In this document: positions 20,499 through 29,424 of the stretch, piece by piece
Layout of the letters: every line of letters begins with the position of its first letter
How positions within the stretch are numbered: position 1 is the stretch's first letter
Assembly: GCA_020433455.1 (NCBI GenBank)
Contig: JAGRCP010000082.1
Location: 1 to 63,914, forward strand
Reading direction: 5' to 3'
From: Caldilineaceae bacterium
GTDB lineage: Bacteria; Chloroflexota; Anaerolineae; Caldilineales; Caldilineaceae
Length of the DNA: 63,914 nt
Program-made: the position numbers and the translations under genes
Notes under the pieces: generated by a model
The model's input: the letters and a program-made list of their open reading frames with translations, nothing else
Database searches by the model: none
Told to the model about the DNA's origin: nothing

Positions 20499-21413
20499 AT
20501 GATGAGACTTGAATGGTTGAACCTGCAATCAATCCGGCAGCGAATTTTTGGGCGTTCCGGCCGCGCTGAGCGTAGCTATGTTGATTATCGGGATCGCATC
20601 AGCGTCGGTACGTGGCTCTTGCTTTTCGGCATTGGTCTGAGTCTGCTCATTGACTTGCCGACCGTGACGCTCAATTTTCGCGTCTTTCGCTCCCCGCTCA
20701 ACATTGCTTTGGGCGACGCGATCTTTGCCGCGCTGCTCCTGGCCGTATTGGCCGCTGCCGTGACCGAGAGCGTGGTCTCGCTTCACCCGGCCATGATTTA
20801 TCGTCGGCGTCGGAACACGTGGGTCTTCTGGGCGTTGCCCATGGCATTGGCGATTATTACGCCTTTAATCCTGCTCCAGGCGGAGAGCCGCACTCAGCAG
20901 GTTATCGGCCTGGGCGTGGCCGGGGCTTTATTCCTGACGGCTTTCCATTTCCTTTATGCGACTGTGGAGCCTGGGCGATCCGGCTATCGTCGGGGCCGGC
21001 TCATCCTGGACGCCCTGACCTACGGATCGGCTCTTCTGCTCTTTCTCTTTGTCTATCAGACCCGCACGCGCAGCGTACTTTCCGGTTCGCTGACGGCCTT
21101 TACCGCGCTCCTGCTGGCTGTAGAGCTGCTGCGCACGACCACCGATCGGGTGAGCCTCACGCTGGTTTACAGCCTGGTTATCGGCCTGATTTTGGGCCAG
21201 GCGACCTGGGCGCTCAACTATTGGAAATTACTGCCCGATTTAACCGGCGGCCTGCTCCTGCTGCTCATCTTTTACCTGCTCACCGGCGTCGCTCAGCAGG
21301 GCTTGCAGGGGCGCCTTTCGCGTCGCGTCCTCGTCGAGTTCGCTTTTTTTACGCTGGTTGCTCTTTTCCTCATCGCCATTGGGCCCGGCTTCCGCCTCTC
21401 CGTGCAGTTTTAG
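20499..21413 (+). CDS. Polytopic membrane protein, possibly DUF5656 family
   Basis: A 304-residue integral membrane protein with about eight hydrophobic helices and a basic N-terminal tail of about 30 residues. The pattern recalls the DUF5656 family common in Chloroflexota, but I cannot confirm it. No catalytic motif is visible. Two ATGs (20499 and 20502) follow a near-consensus promoter almost directly, suggesting a leaderless mRNA. It is divergent from the CHAT gene with only 54 nt between starts and convergent with the reductase gene ending 5 nt after its stop. The shared promoter region with the CHAT protein is the only hint at a joint role. Confidence 0.65.
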   Translation: MMRLEWLNLQSIRQRIFGRSGRAERSYVDYRDRISVGTWLLLFGIGLSLLIDLPTVTLNFRVFRSPLNIALGDAIFAALLLAVLAAAVTESVVSLHPAMIYRRRRNTWVFWALPMALAIITPLILLQAESRTQQVIGLGVAGALFLTAFHFLYATVEPGRSGYRRGRLILDALTYGSALLLFLFVYQTRTRSVLSGSLTAFTALLLAVELLRTTTDRVSLTLVYSLVIGLILGQATWALNYWKLLPDLTGGLLLLLIFYLLTGVAQQGLQGRLSRRVLVEFAFFTLVALFLIAIGPGFRLSVQF

Positions 21414-21418
21414 CGGCT

Positions 21419-22486
21419 TCAGGCTCCGGCGCCGGCTTCGGCCAGGCGAGCGTAATTTTCGCGCCAATCCGCCCGTTGCGTGGGATCATCAACCAGGCGC
21501 AACAGCGTCCCTGTGAGCGCCTGATTGACGGGTGTGGCAACGCCTGCCGCTCTTCCGGCGCTTACAACTGCGCCGTTGAGCCACTCCACTTCGCTTCTTC
21601 CCTTGCCGCTTTCTAAATCAAGATAAAGGCTGGGCATTTTTCCGCCCCGGGCCTTGCCGATGCGCTTGCGCAAAATGGGGCGCAATACCCTGCGCGGGGC
21701 AAAACGAATGAACGGCGCCAGCGTCTTGAACGGATAGCTGCCCACATTTTGGGGAGGAATTCCTGCCGCGGCCATGACGCGCAGCGCCTCGCGCCAGGCG
21801 TCAATTTCCAGATCGGCCATCTTGTTCCGGGCATAGACCTGGTCCGGCGGGACGCCCAATATTGCGCTGGTCGCGTTGCCGGCCATGTTCATGAGCAGCT
21901 TGGTCCACTTCATTCCCCGGGCATGGGCATAGCAGGTGGCAGAAAAGCCGGCCTGGGCCAGCAACGTCCGGACCGTATCTGCATCGGGCTGCGGTGCGCC
22001 GGGCTGCCAGTCGCTGAGGCCCACCGTGTACTGAGGCCGGTCCACGCGAATGACGCCCGGCTGGGGAATCGAGACGGGCGTGGTAATGGTTCCGGCGATA
22101 ACCCGTTCCGGCCCTATCCGCGCCGCCAGCGTCTCTTCGTTGCCTACGCCGTTCTGCAAGCTTACCACGATGGGGATGGTATGGCCGTATCGCTCGGCCG
22201 CGTCGGCAAATTCATTGACGGCTGCGGCTGTGTCATAACTTTTGACGGTGAGAACGGCGAGATCAAACGCGTCTTTCGTCTGGGCGAAAGCGTCGCTCAA
22301 GCTGCCGGTAACGTGAATGTCTTCGATCCGCCGGCGGCCCGATTCATCTTCCAGATAGAGGCCATGCTCGCGCACGGTCTCCACCGTACGCGGCCGTCCC
22401 GCCAGCGTTACGCTGCCGTGACGGGTTGCCAGTCGGGCTCCGACCAGAGAGCCGATGGCGCCTGCGCCGATAATGAGTACGTTCAT
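21419..22486 (-). CDS. Ketopantoate reductase family protein
   Basis: A 355-residue NADPH-dependent oxidoreductase of the PanE/ApbA type, which reduces 2-dehydropantoate to pantoate for coenzyme A in the classic case. The N-terminal Rossmann motif is GAGAIGSLVGARL (7-19). The catalytic lysine and neighbouring Asn are in KWTKLLMNMAGN, the family signature for Lys-176 of E. coli PanE, and a Glu in RSEVEWLNG matches Glu-256. It is longer than E. coli PanE (303). The start lies 3 nt after the ptsI stop, so it is the last gene of the dihydroxyacetone kinase operon. This placement leaves open another 2-keto acid or ketone as substrate. Confidence 0.8.
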   Translation of the reverse strand: MNVLIIGAGAIGSLVGARLATRHGSVTLAGRPRTVETVREHGLYLEDESGRRRIEDIHVTGSLSDAFAQTKDAFDLAVLTVKSYDTAAAVNEFADAAERYGHTIPIVVSLQNGVGNEETLAARIGPERVIAGTITTPVSIPQPGVIRVDRPQYTVGLSDWQPGAPQPDADTVRTLLAQAGFSATCYAHARGMKWTKLLMNMAGNATSAILGVPPDQVYARNKMADLEIDAWREALRVMAAAGIPPQNVGSYPFKTLAPFIRFAPRRVLRPILRKRIGKARGGKMPSLYLDLESGKGRSEVEWLNGAVVSAGRAAGVATPVNQALTGTLLRLVDDPTQRADWRENYARLAEAGAGA

Positions 22487-22489
22487 GGA

Positions 22490-24220
22490 TTAACCTTCAA
22501 GCAGGGTCCGGACCTCTTCGGCGCTGCGACAGCGCAGGGCGGACTCGGCCAATTGGTGGGCGTGAAAGAGATCGGTCTCCCGGATCGCCTGCTTGATCAG
22601 GGGCGCCGCAGGCAGAGGAACGCTCAACTCGGAGACGCCCAGGCCCAGCAGGAGCGGAGCGGCCTGGGCATTGCCGCCCAGCTCGCCGCAGAGGGAGACG
22701 GGAATGTAAAAATTTTTGGCCGCATGAGCCGTGCGTTCCACCAGTTGAAGTACGCTGGGATGCAGCGCATCGGCCATGCCGGCCACGCGGCTGTTGGTCC
22801 GATCGCTGGCCAGTACATATTGGGCCAGATCGTTGGTGCCGATACTGAGAAAATCGGCCATGCCGGCCAGTTGTTGCGCCATGAGTGCGGCGGACGGCAC
22901 TTCGATGAGGGGACCGATGCGCACACGTGCGCCTGTTTGGGCCGTTCCGGCATCAGCGCGTACCTGGTCCAGCAGCTTGCGGGCTTGCTCCATTTCGGTG
23001 AGGGTGCTGACCATGGGCAGCATGAAGCGCACTTCCATTTCAGGCGCAAGCGTCTGGGCGGCCAGCAGCACCGCGCGGAACTGGTCGGCCAGAATGGCGG
23101 GATGGGACAGGAGCAAGCGTAGACCGCGTACGCCCAGAAACGGATTGTACTCGTCCCGATGGGTTAGATATTCCAAGGGCTTGTCGCCCCCGGCATCCAG
23201 CGCACGGATGGTGAGCAGGCGGTTGTCGGTCTGGCGGGCGAATGCGGTATAGATTGCGCACTGCTCGTCTACCGTAGGCGGTTCGTTCCTGTTTTGAAAA
23301 AGGTACTCTGTGCGGAGCAGGCCGATGCCGTCGGCTCCGCTTTCGCCCAGCGCGGCCACGTCATCAGTCGTGTTGGCGTTGATGTAAACGGGCATTTTGA
23401 GTCCGTCAAGGGTGACTGCTGGTTCATGGGCGCGGCGTACGGCCTCCGCGCTTCGATCCGCATCCCGGATCTGCTGGGCCTGATAGCGCGCAAGTTGCTC
23501 AGGCGACGGGCTTAGAATCAACTGTCCGCTGTAACCGTCCACGATGGCCTGTTGCGCCCTGCTCTCCTCCAGGATCGCCGTGCCCAGCCCGCAGACCAAG
23601 GGGAAACCCAGGCTGCGGGCGAGAATGGAGGTGTGGGCCGTAGGCGTGCTGCGCGCCAAGGCAATGCCCGCCACGGCCGCGACCGGCAGCGTCGCGATCT
23701 CGCTGGGCGTCAGGTCTTCGGTAAGCAGGATGGAGCCGGGCGGCAGCTCGCTGAGTCGGCCCGTCTCTATGGGCGCGCCCAGGAAGGTGAGGAGGCGGCG
23801 CCCGATGTCGATGATGTCGGTGGCCCGTCCTGCAAAATACGCGTCGTCCAATTCCTGAAAAACCTGGGCCATATCCAGGATTGTGCGACGCGTGGCGCTG
23901 ATTGCGCTGCGCCCTTCCTCGTGGATGGCGATACGGACGGAATCGGTGAGCGTGACGTCGCTGAGGATGAGCCGATGCATGGCGAAGATGTCGGCCGCGA
24001 CGTGGTTGAGGGAGGTTCCCATCTCCATCAACTGCTGATCAACCAATTTTTTGGCGTGGAGAAAGCGCTCCCATTCCGTTTGGGGATTGAAGGGCGCGCG
24101 GGCAAGAGAGATGACCGTTGAGGTCGAATATTCCAGCTCAAGCTCGCGCCCGCGGTGAAGATAGATCGCGCCCATGCCGATGCCCGGCGCCGCGGGTAGG
24201 CCCTGGTATGCGGCACTCAT
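22490..24220 (-). CDS. ptsI: PTS enzyme I (PEP-protein phosphotransferase)
   Basis: A 576-residue cytoplasmic enzyme that takes phosphate from phosphoenolpyruvate and passes it to HPr. The phosphorylated histidine is H196 in STPTAHTSILARS, matching the family G/A-x-x-T-S-H-x-A-I-x-A-R loop. The C-terminal TIM barrel has the PEP-binding Arg segments (GLLRTEYLF, GVRGLR), the SIGTNDLAQY motif and the catalytic Cys in SLCGELGGN. Length equals E. coli EI (575). It overlaps ptsH by 4 nt. In this operon it most likely feeds DhaM; no sugar-specific EIIBC is present in the window. Confidence 0.93.
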   Translation of the reverse strand: MSAAYQGLPAAPGIGMGAIYLHRGRELELEYSTSTVISLARAPFNPQTEWERFLHAKKLVDQQLMEMGTSLNHVAADIFAMHRLILSDVTLTDSVRIAIHEEGRSAISATRRTILDMAQVFQELDDAYFAGRATDIIDIGRRLLTFLGAPIETGRLSELPPGSILLTEDLTPSEIATLPVAAVAGIALARSTPTAHTSILARSLGFPLVCGLGTAILEESRAQQAIVDGYSGQLILSPSPEQLARYQAQQIRDADRSAEAVRRAHEPAVTLDGLKMPVYINANTTDDVAALGESGADGIGLLRTEYLFQNRNEPPTVDEQCAIYTAFARQTDNRLLTIRALDAGGDKPLEYLTHRDEYNPFLGVRGLRLLLSHPAILADQFRAVLLAAQTLAPEMEVRFMLPMVSTLTEMEQARKLLDQVRADAGTAQTGARVRIGPLIEVPSAALMAQQLAGMADFLSIGTNDLAQYVLASDRTNSRVAGMADALHPSVLQLVERTAHAAKNFYIPVSLCGELGGNAQAAPLLLGLGVSELSVPLPAAPLIKQAIRETDLFHAHQLAESALRCRSAEEVRTLLEG

Positions 24221-24543
24221 TGCGCGGCCGGGAGATCGTAATAACGCTGGTCGAAAAGGAGGCTGATTGCCGCCAGCGCGTCGTCAGCGTCCGGCCCCTG
24301 GGCGGAGAGGCGAATCACGTGGCCCTGACGCGCCTGAATCTGCATTAGCTGCAAGATGCTTTTGGCGTTTACCACGGGCGACGTGCGCGTCAAATTCTGG
24401 GCCGTGATTTGGGCCTGAAAGCGGCTGGCCGTCTGCACTACATCCTTGCTCTTGCGCAAGTGCAGTCCCAGGGGATGCCGAACCGTCACATCAGTTGAGT
24501 GGGAGCTGTCTCCGCATGCCTCGCGGATGTTACGATCCTCCAA
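24217..24543 (-). CDS. ptsH: HPr-like phosphocarrier protein
   Basis: A 108-residue HPr relay protein between enzyme I and DhaM. The phosphohistidine is H28 in PLGLHLRKS, and the following Arg is kept although the usual Pro is Lys. The regulatory-serine region reads NAKSILQLM, with S62 as the Ser-46 equivalent, so HPr-kinase control is possible in principle. The assigned start is TTG at 24543. The true start is uncertain because a GGAGG lies inside the first codons, and residues 1-17 exceed the usual HPr N-terminus. Ends by overlapping ptsI (ATGA). Confidence 0.85.
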   Translation of the reverse strand: MEDRNIREACGDSSHSTDVTVRHPLGLHLRKSKDVVQTASRFQAQITAQNLTRTSPVVNAKSILQLMQIQARQGHVIRLSAQGPDADDALAAISLLFDQRYYDLPAAQ

Positions 24544-24687
24544 TGCGTATTCGTCCGTTTCTCTTTTAACAATAAGCGCTATGCGGGCATGAGACCCTTC
24601 GCCGGCCGTTCGTCCAATCTGGAAGATCTGGGGCGAATTGCTCAGGGTGACAGGCTGTTGCTTGCCGACGCTTGCTGCGCCGAGCGC

Positions 24688-25110
24688 TCAGTATGAATTC
24701 AGCGAGCGCGGAATCTTTTCAAATTGGGCGGTTGCTTCAGCCGCCTGATTGACTTCTTCCAGTGAATGGCCCAATCCTGCTTCAAGGGCGGCGATGACTG
24801 CGCCCTCTACCAGAGGCGCATTGCTGATTAGGCAGGTTGCCCTCTGTTCGGGCGTGAGGAAATCCAGCGCCAGCGTTGCGCTGAGGACGGCGCTGCCCAG
24901 GTCCACCAGCAGGAGCACGCCCGCTTCGCTCCACACTTCCTCCAGCGCCGCGTGGATGCGCATGGGGTCCGTGCCCAGGCGATAGTCATCGCCCTCCGCT
25001 ATTCCGCCCACCGCGATGATGGTCACGTCGCCGTCGATCATGGAGCCGGCCAACTCCTTCACGCCCTCGGCCAGGCGCGCTGAGTGGGAGACAATTACCA
25101 GGTTGACCAT
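24688..25110 (-). CDS. dhaM: Dihydroxyacetone kinase phosphoryl donor subunit DhaM
   Basis: A 140-residue EIIA(Man)-type protein that carries phosphate to the ADP held by DhaL. The phosphohistidine is H9 in VIVSHS, the typical position. The GTD and LVDLGSAVLS segments match DhaM. It is the single-domain form, not the three-domain E. coli DhaM, which fits with separate ptsH and ptsI downstream. A 144-nt stretch without a gene separates it from ptsH. Confidence 0.9.
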   Translation of the reverse strand: MVNLVIVSHSARLAEGVKELAGSMIDGDVTIIAVGGIAEGDDYRLGTDPMRIHAALEEVWSEAGVLLLVDLGSAVLSATLALDFLTPEQRATCLISNAPLVEGAVIAALEAGLGHSLEEVNQAAEATAQFEKIPRSLNSY

Positions 25111-25167
25111 CTCCGTCTCCTCTCGCTCATGCCGGTTGAGTTCGCCGCTTGCTACAGCCGATCCGGT

Positions 25168-25629
25168 TCAGAGTTCTTTCGCCATAAAGACGTTGAATTC
25201 CGTTGCCGCGTACTCACCGAAGGCGTCGCACCGGCTAAAACCGTTCCTGGCGTAAAGCGCGTGGGCGGCTTCAAACGCGGGGCCGGTTCCCGTCTCAAGC
25301 AGGAGCTGAGTATAGCCGCGGGACTGGGCCGTGCGCAGGATTTCGTCCAGGATGACCTGCGCGACGCCCCGTCTGAGAAACGCAGCGCGGGTGCGCATTG
25401 ACTTGATTTCGCCGGATGTGGCGTTCAGCTCCTTGAGCGCGCCGCAACCGCAGAGCTGATCGTCGAGCCAGGCCGTCCAGAACGTGATCTCGGGGGCTTG
25501 CAGGCCGTCGATAGCCAGTGCGTGGACCTGCCCGGCCGGCGTATTTCCGTGCATGCCCGTTAGGTGCTCAGCGATAAGCTCCTGGACTTCCCGGGTAGAG
25601 AGATCATCGACGCGTGTGCGAATTGGCAT
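25168..25629 (-). CDS. GNAT family N-acetyltransferase
   Basis: A 153-residue acetyl-CoA-dependent acetyltransferase. The acetyl-CoA pyrophosphate loop is RRGVAQVILDEIL (motif A, R/Q-x-x-G-x-G/A-like), followed by the GYTQLLLETG strand and the ALYARNGF segment typical of GNAT motif B. Substrate unknown. It sits between dhaL and dhaM, spaced 31 and 57 nt from them, so it is co-transcribed with the kinase. Modification of a Dha or PTS protein or detoxification of a side product are guesses only. Confidence 0.85.
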   Translation of the reverse strand: MPIRTRVDDLSTREVQELIAEHLTGMHGNTPAGQVHALAIDGLQAPEITFWTAWLDDQLCGCGALKELNATSGEIKSMRTRAAFLRRGVAQVILDEILRTAQSRGYTQLLLETGTGPAFEAAHALYARNGFSRCDAFGEYAATEFNVFMAKEL

Positions 25630-25660
25630 ACAGAATCCATGGTTTTATCGTGCTGGTGGT

Positions 25661-26302
25661 TTAATTCCCCAGCGTGGCCGCGGCGCTGGCTACAAGCAGA
25701 TAGGCGCTGGTTGCGCCGGGATCCTGGTGGCCGATGGAGCGGGGACCCAGATAGCTGGCCCGCCCTTTCTTCGCTTCCATATCGATGGTGGCGAGCATGC
25801 CCGCCTCCGCTGCTTCGGAAGCGACGGCCAGGGCCTCGGTCGTGCTCTGGCCTGCGTCCGTGGCTAAGCGCAGCGCTTCGACCGCGGGGGCCAGGGCGTC
25901 CACCATGGTCTTGTCGCCGAGTCGGGCGTGGCCCCGCTGCTGGATGGACTCCAGCCCCACCTGGAACATTTGCGCCAGACGATCCAGGGATATCACGTCG
26001 CCGGGGCCGGCTTCTTTGGACGCGCGCAAAAAGAAGACGCCATAGAGAGGCCCGGCCGCGCCGCCAATGCTGCTGATGAGGGTCATAGCAATGGTACGCA
26101 AAAAGACGTCGATGTCGTGACAGTCGGTCAGGTCGTTAATTTTGGCGCGCATTTTTTCAGCCCCGTGCTGCATGTTCACGCCGTGGTCGGCGTCGCCGAT
26201 GGCCGCATCCAACCGGGTTAACGTCGCTTGCTCCTGCTCAATTTGATCCGCATAGTGGAGGAGCCAATGCTGCATTTGCTCCAGTGTCACATCGCGCGTC
26301 AT
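25661..26302 (-). CDS. dhaL: Dihydroxyacetone kinase subunit DhaL
   Basis: A 213-residue helical subunit that holds ADP as a cofactor and phosphorylates dihydroxyacetone bound to DhaK. The magnesium-binding aspartates lie in DAAIGDADHG (about 32-41), as in E. coli DhaL. The GAAGPLYG loop for the nucleotide follows. Length matches the family (210). Downstream of dhaK by 41 nt and upstream of the GNAT gene. Confidence 0.93.
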   Translation of the reverse strand: MTRDVTLEQMQHWLLHYADQIEQEQATLTRLDAAIGDADHGVNMQHGAEKMRAKINDLTDCHDIDVFLRTIAMTLISSIGGAAGPLYGVFFLRASKEAGPGDVISLDRLAQMFQVGLESIQQRGHARLGDKTMVDALAPAVEALRLATDAGQSTTEALAVASEAAEAGMLATIDMEAKKGRASYLGPRSIGHQDPGATSAYLLVASAAATLGN

Positions 26303-26343
26303 GACGATTCTTTCAATGGTCGATTAGATTTTATTGACATTTT

Positions 26344-27384
26344 TTACCAGTGCAAGGCGGCCGTATGTACCGGCGCATCCCAGAGGCGGGTTAGTTCCGG
26401 CGTCAGCTTGAGGAGCGTAATCGTGCAGCCGGCCATGTCCAGACTGGTGATGTAGTTGCCCACCAGTTGCCGAATGACGGGAATACCCCGCTGCGCCAGG
26501 GAGTGATGCAGGTGGCGGAAGACGATAAACAGCTCTTGCAGGGGCGTTGCGCCCAGGCCGCTGACCAGCGCTAACACATTGTCGCCCTCTGTCAGACCCA
26601 GGTCCTGGATAATCGGCTCCAGCATCATCTCGGTCATGGCGTCGGCGCTGGCGAGCATGCGCCGCTGACGGCCCCGCTCGCCGTGAATGCCCACGCCCAA
26701 CTCAAATTCATCGGCGGGCAGCTCGAACGTAGGATATCCGATCCGGGGCGACGTGCATCCGGTAAGGGCCAGGCCCATGCTCCGGGCCTGATCCGCAACC
26801 TGTTGGGCAATAGCCGCGACATGGTCCAGCGGGCGACTCTCTTCGGCCGCGGCGCCGGCAATTTTTTCCACGAGGACGGTGGCGCCCATTGCCCGCCGGT
26901 TTTCAGGATCGTTTTGTGCGACGTCATCATTGACCAGTACGGTTTGCACCCGAAAGCCCTCGTCTTCGGCCATTTCCTTGGCCATACCCATGTTGAGGAG
27001 GCCGCCGGTATAATTTTTGGTGATAAAGAGCGCGCCCGCTCCGCCTTCCACCGCATGCATAGCCGCTACATACTGATCGGGCGTCGGGCTGGTGAAGAGG
27101 CCGCCGGGACAGGCCGCGTCAAGCATTCCCCGCCCCACATAGCCGGTATTGAGGGGCTCGTGACCGCTGCCGCTGCCGCTGATCAGCGCGACCTTGCCTT
27201 TGACGGGCGCATCCTTCCGCCAGACGACCGGCGGAGCGTAGGCAATGTTGAGCAAATTTGGGTAGGCCAAAGCCAGCCCTTCCAAACTTTCGGTAACAAC
27301 ATCACGCGGACGATTGATGAGTTTCTTTTGGAGGGCTGTTTTGGGGGAATAATCCGCAGGGCGATGGTTGGCTGGAGCGATCAT
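26344..27384 (-). CDS. dhaK: Dihydroxyacetone kinase subunit DhaK
   Basis: A 346-residue subunit that binds dihydroxyacetone covalently as a hemiaminal. The substrate histidine is H234 in GVGIHGERG, and the second active-site His is H75 in GSGSGHEP. The segment LFTSPTPDQ (97-105) is also conserved. With DhaL and DhaM it makes dihydroxyacetone phosphate for glycolysis. The N-terminus is about 15 residues longer than E. coli DhaK. First gene of the operon, 72 nt after a predicted transcription start; ribosome site weak. Confidence 0.93.
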   Translation of the reverse strand: MIAPANHRPADYSPKTALQKKLINRPRDVVTESLEGLALAYPNLLNIAYAPPVVWRKDAPVKGKVALISGSGSGHEPLNTGYVGRGMLDAACPGGLFTSPTPDQYVAAMHAVEGGAGALFITKNYTGGLLNMGMAKEMAEDEGFRVQTVLVNDDVAQNDPENRRAMGATVLVEKIAGAAAEESRPLDHVAAIAQQVADQARSMGLALTGCTSPRIGYPTFELPADEFELGVGIHGERGRQRRMLASADAMTEMMLEPIIQDLGLTEGDNVLALVSGLGATPLQELFIVFRHLHHSLAQRGIPVIRQLVGNYITSLDMAGCTITLLKLTPELTRLWDAPVHTAALHW

Positions 27385-27462
27385 GGAATACTTTCGAAAG
27401 CAAATAGACGCGTAACGCGCATTAAAACAGGGCCGAAACGAATCCGGATCGATATTAACGTC

Positions 27463-27491
27463 ATTCTAGCCCTAATCTCTCCTTTTCACAA
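27463..27491 (-). promoter_or_regulatory. Predicted promoter of the dha-pts operon
   Basis: On the minus strand TTGTGA (27491-27486), a 17-nt spacer, and TAGAAT (27468-27463). Transcription would begin near 27456, about 70 nt before dhaK. It lies between rdgB and dhaK, so the operon need not depend on rdgB transcription. Confidence 0.5.
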
Positions 27492-27559
27492 TCCGTTTTG
27501 AGCGAATATTGCAGATTTGTAATAACTTGCTTTTGATAAACGCCTCGCCTGGAGCGGGA

Positions 27560-28174
27560 TCACGTCTTGGGGACAATTTCCGTCTCCGTCAACTCCTGCA
27601 GGAGCGCCAGCATGGCCCGGGAGGCCTGGCCCCGATGACTGATACCGTTTTTGACGTCACGGGGCAATTCCGCCATGGTTTTGCCGAACTGGGGCATGAA
27701 GAAGACGGGATCATAGCCGAAGCCCCAATTACCCCGAGGCGCAGAAATGATCTCGCCTTCCACCGCGCCGTCCCGCGTAAAAGTGCGTCCGTCCGGTAAG
27801 CAGAGGGCAACCACGCAGCGAAACCGGGCGGCATGGGGGGCTGGGTACGGGGCAACATCTGACAGCAGTTTGCGATAGCGTCCCGCATCGTCAAGACCTG
27901 GCCCGCCGTAGCGGGCCGAGTAGACGCCGGGGCGGCCGTTGAGGGCGTCTACCTCCAGACCGCTGTCGTCCGCCCACGTCCAGCAGCCGCTCATCTCCGC
28001 ATAGGCGCGGGCTTTGAGCAGGGCGTTTTCGGCGAAGGTTACGCCGGTTTCATCCACATCATGCGTGATGCCCTGTTCCTCAAGGGACGTTATGCGCAGG
28101 GGCAGGTCAGCCAGCAGGCTCTGGTATTCTCGGATTTTGCCTGCATTATGGGTGGCGACTAAGAGCGTTTGCAT
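27560..28174 (-). CDS. rdgB: Non-canonical purine NTP pyrophosphatase RdgB/HAM1
   Basis: A 204-residue house-cleaning enzyme that hydrolyses dITP, ITP and XTP to the monophosphate. The N-terminal ATHNAGKIREY loop, the metal and base-binding ADDSGLEVDALNGRPGVYSARY segment, the GYDPVFF motif and the final SHRGQA motif are all present. Length fits (197 in E. coli). It is divergent from prs, also a nucleotide gene. Confidence 0.95.
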   Translation of the reverse strand: MQTLLVATHNAGKIREYQSLLADLPLRITSLEEQGITHDVDETGVTFAENALLKARAYAEMSGCWTWADDSGLEVDALNGRPGVYSARYGGPGLDDAGRYRKLLSDVAPYPAPHAARFRCVVALCLPDGRTFTRDGAVEGEIISAPRGNWGFGYDPVFFMPQFGKTMAELPRDVKNGISHRGQASRAMLALLQELTETEIVPKT

Positions 28175-28275
28175 GGTTATACGTCCATTCAGTCCATGAT
28201 GTAATCGGGGTTCAAATCGTTTCTATGCTATCATACAGCCCGTATGAGGGTCTGCGGAAATTAACCGGCGATGTA

Positions 28276-28351
28276 ACTATACGGGCCCCTCCGGAAGGGT
28301 CGGCTGGAAATACGCCGCTTTCGAGGAGAAACCTCCCGGAGGCCGTATAGT
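28276..28351. repeat. 76-nt palindromic element, copy 1
   Basis: The outer arms ACTATACGG and CCGTATAGT pair perfectly, then CCTCCGGAAGG pairs imperfectly with CCTCCCGGAGG around a loop of about 33 nt. A second 76-nt copy with a different but self-complementary outer stem lies at 29918-29993. It sits between rdgB and prs, probably in the prs leader or promoter zone. It could be a MITE-like repeat or a structured RNA. Confidence 0.6.
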
Positions 28352-28455
28352 AACCCGGCGATAATACAAAAATTTCCGCTTTCCGTTGCACCCCTGTTAT
28401 GCGCTGTAAGCTCCGTCAGGCGTAAGCCCGTTGTAAAAAGAGGAACACTTTACTT

Positions 28456-29412
28456 ATGGTCGATTCGTACCACCCCCTGCGTATCTTTTCCGGCTCATCC
28501 CACCCCGCTCTTGCCGAGAGCATTGCCGACATTTTGGGCGTCCGATTGGGGCGCTCCACCACGACTTATTTGCCTGATAGCGAAATTCATGTCATGATTG
28601 ATGAGGTAGTGCGGGATCAGGACATCTTCATTGTTCAACCTTGCTCCGTTCCTGTTAATGACCATCTGATGGAGCTGTTGCTCTATCTCGACGCACTCCG
28701 GCGTGCCAGCGCACACAGCATCAGCGTCGTCATTCCGTATTTCCCTTACGCGCGGCAGGATCGTATGGCCCGGGGGCGCGAGGCAATTAGCGCACGGGCG
28801 GTTGCCAATATGTTGGAAGGATTCGGCGCTACTCGGGTTATCTTCGTGGATATCCACAGCCGGGCTATTCAGGGCTTCTTCAATATCCCGGTGGATCCGC
28901 TGAGCGCATTGCCCTTGCTGGCTGACTATTTCCGCGAACCGAAATTCGCCAACGCGGCGATTGTGAGCCCCGATGTGGGGCGGGCGGGCATGGCCGGGCG
29001 CTATGCCGAGCAGCTGAACCTGCCTCTGGTCGTCATGCACAAGCGCCGGACCGCTTTCGATCAAACCGAGACTACTCATGTGGTGGGCGATCTGGAAGGC
29101 CGCAGCCCCATCGTTATTGATGATATTATGGCGGGCGGCAGCGTTCTCAAGCAGGTGGATGCGCTGTATGAGGCCGGGGCCGGCGGGCCATGTTACTTTG
29201 CGGTTACCCATCCGGTTCTTTTGCCCTCGGCGCTTGAGCGTTTGGACGCGGATGACCGCATTGAAAAGCTGGTCGTCACCGATACAGTTCCTGTTCCTCC
29301 GGAAAAACGCCATCCCAAAATTGAAGTGCTTTCGATTGCACCCTTGCTGGCCGATATCATTCACCGGATTTACAAGGGGACCAGCATTTCCGAAAAATTG
29401 ATTCTCGCCTAG
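28456..29412 (+). CDS. prs: Ribose-phosphate pyrophosphokinase
   Basis: A 318-residue enzyme making PRPP from ribose 5-phosphate and ATP. The ATP flexible loop region is [15 protein letters not shown]. The metal site [12 protein letters not shown] differs slightly from the usual VDLHxxQIQGFF. The PRPP loop is [13 protein letters not shown] (family D-D-x-x-x-T/S-G-x-T), with Ala-Gly-Gly-Ser at its end. Length fits class I PRPP synthases (315). Followed 12 nt later by the bactofilin gene. About 280 nt of upstream DNA contains the first 76-nt palindromic element. Confidence 0.93.
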   Translation: MVDSYHPLRIFSGSSHPALAESIADILGVRLGRSTTTYLPDSEIHVMIDEVVRDQDIFIVQPCSVPVNDHLMELLLYLDALRRASAHSISVVIPYFPYARQDRMARGREAISARAVANMLEGFGATRVIFVDIHSRAIQGFFNIPVDPLSALPLLADYFREPKFANAAIVSPDVGRAGMAGRYAEQLNLPLVVMHKRRTAFDQTETTHVVGDLEGRSPIVIDDIMAGGSVLKQVDALYEAGAGGPCYFAVTHPVLLPSALERLDADDRIEKLVVTDTVPVPPEKRHPKIEVLSIAPLLADIIHRIYKGTSISEKLILA

Positions 29413-29424
29413 AGGAGACCCATT

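Noticed and set aside
21749-23122. 457-residue plus-strand frame opposite ptsI and the reductase gene
   Set aside because: It spans two well-supported minus-strand genes and has no recognisable domain; GC-rich DNA produces such long shadows.
28205-28225. GGGGTTCAAATC, similar to a tRNA T-loop
   Set aside because: No T-stem complement, acceptor stem or anticodon arm can be formed around it.
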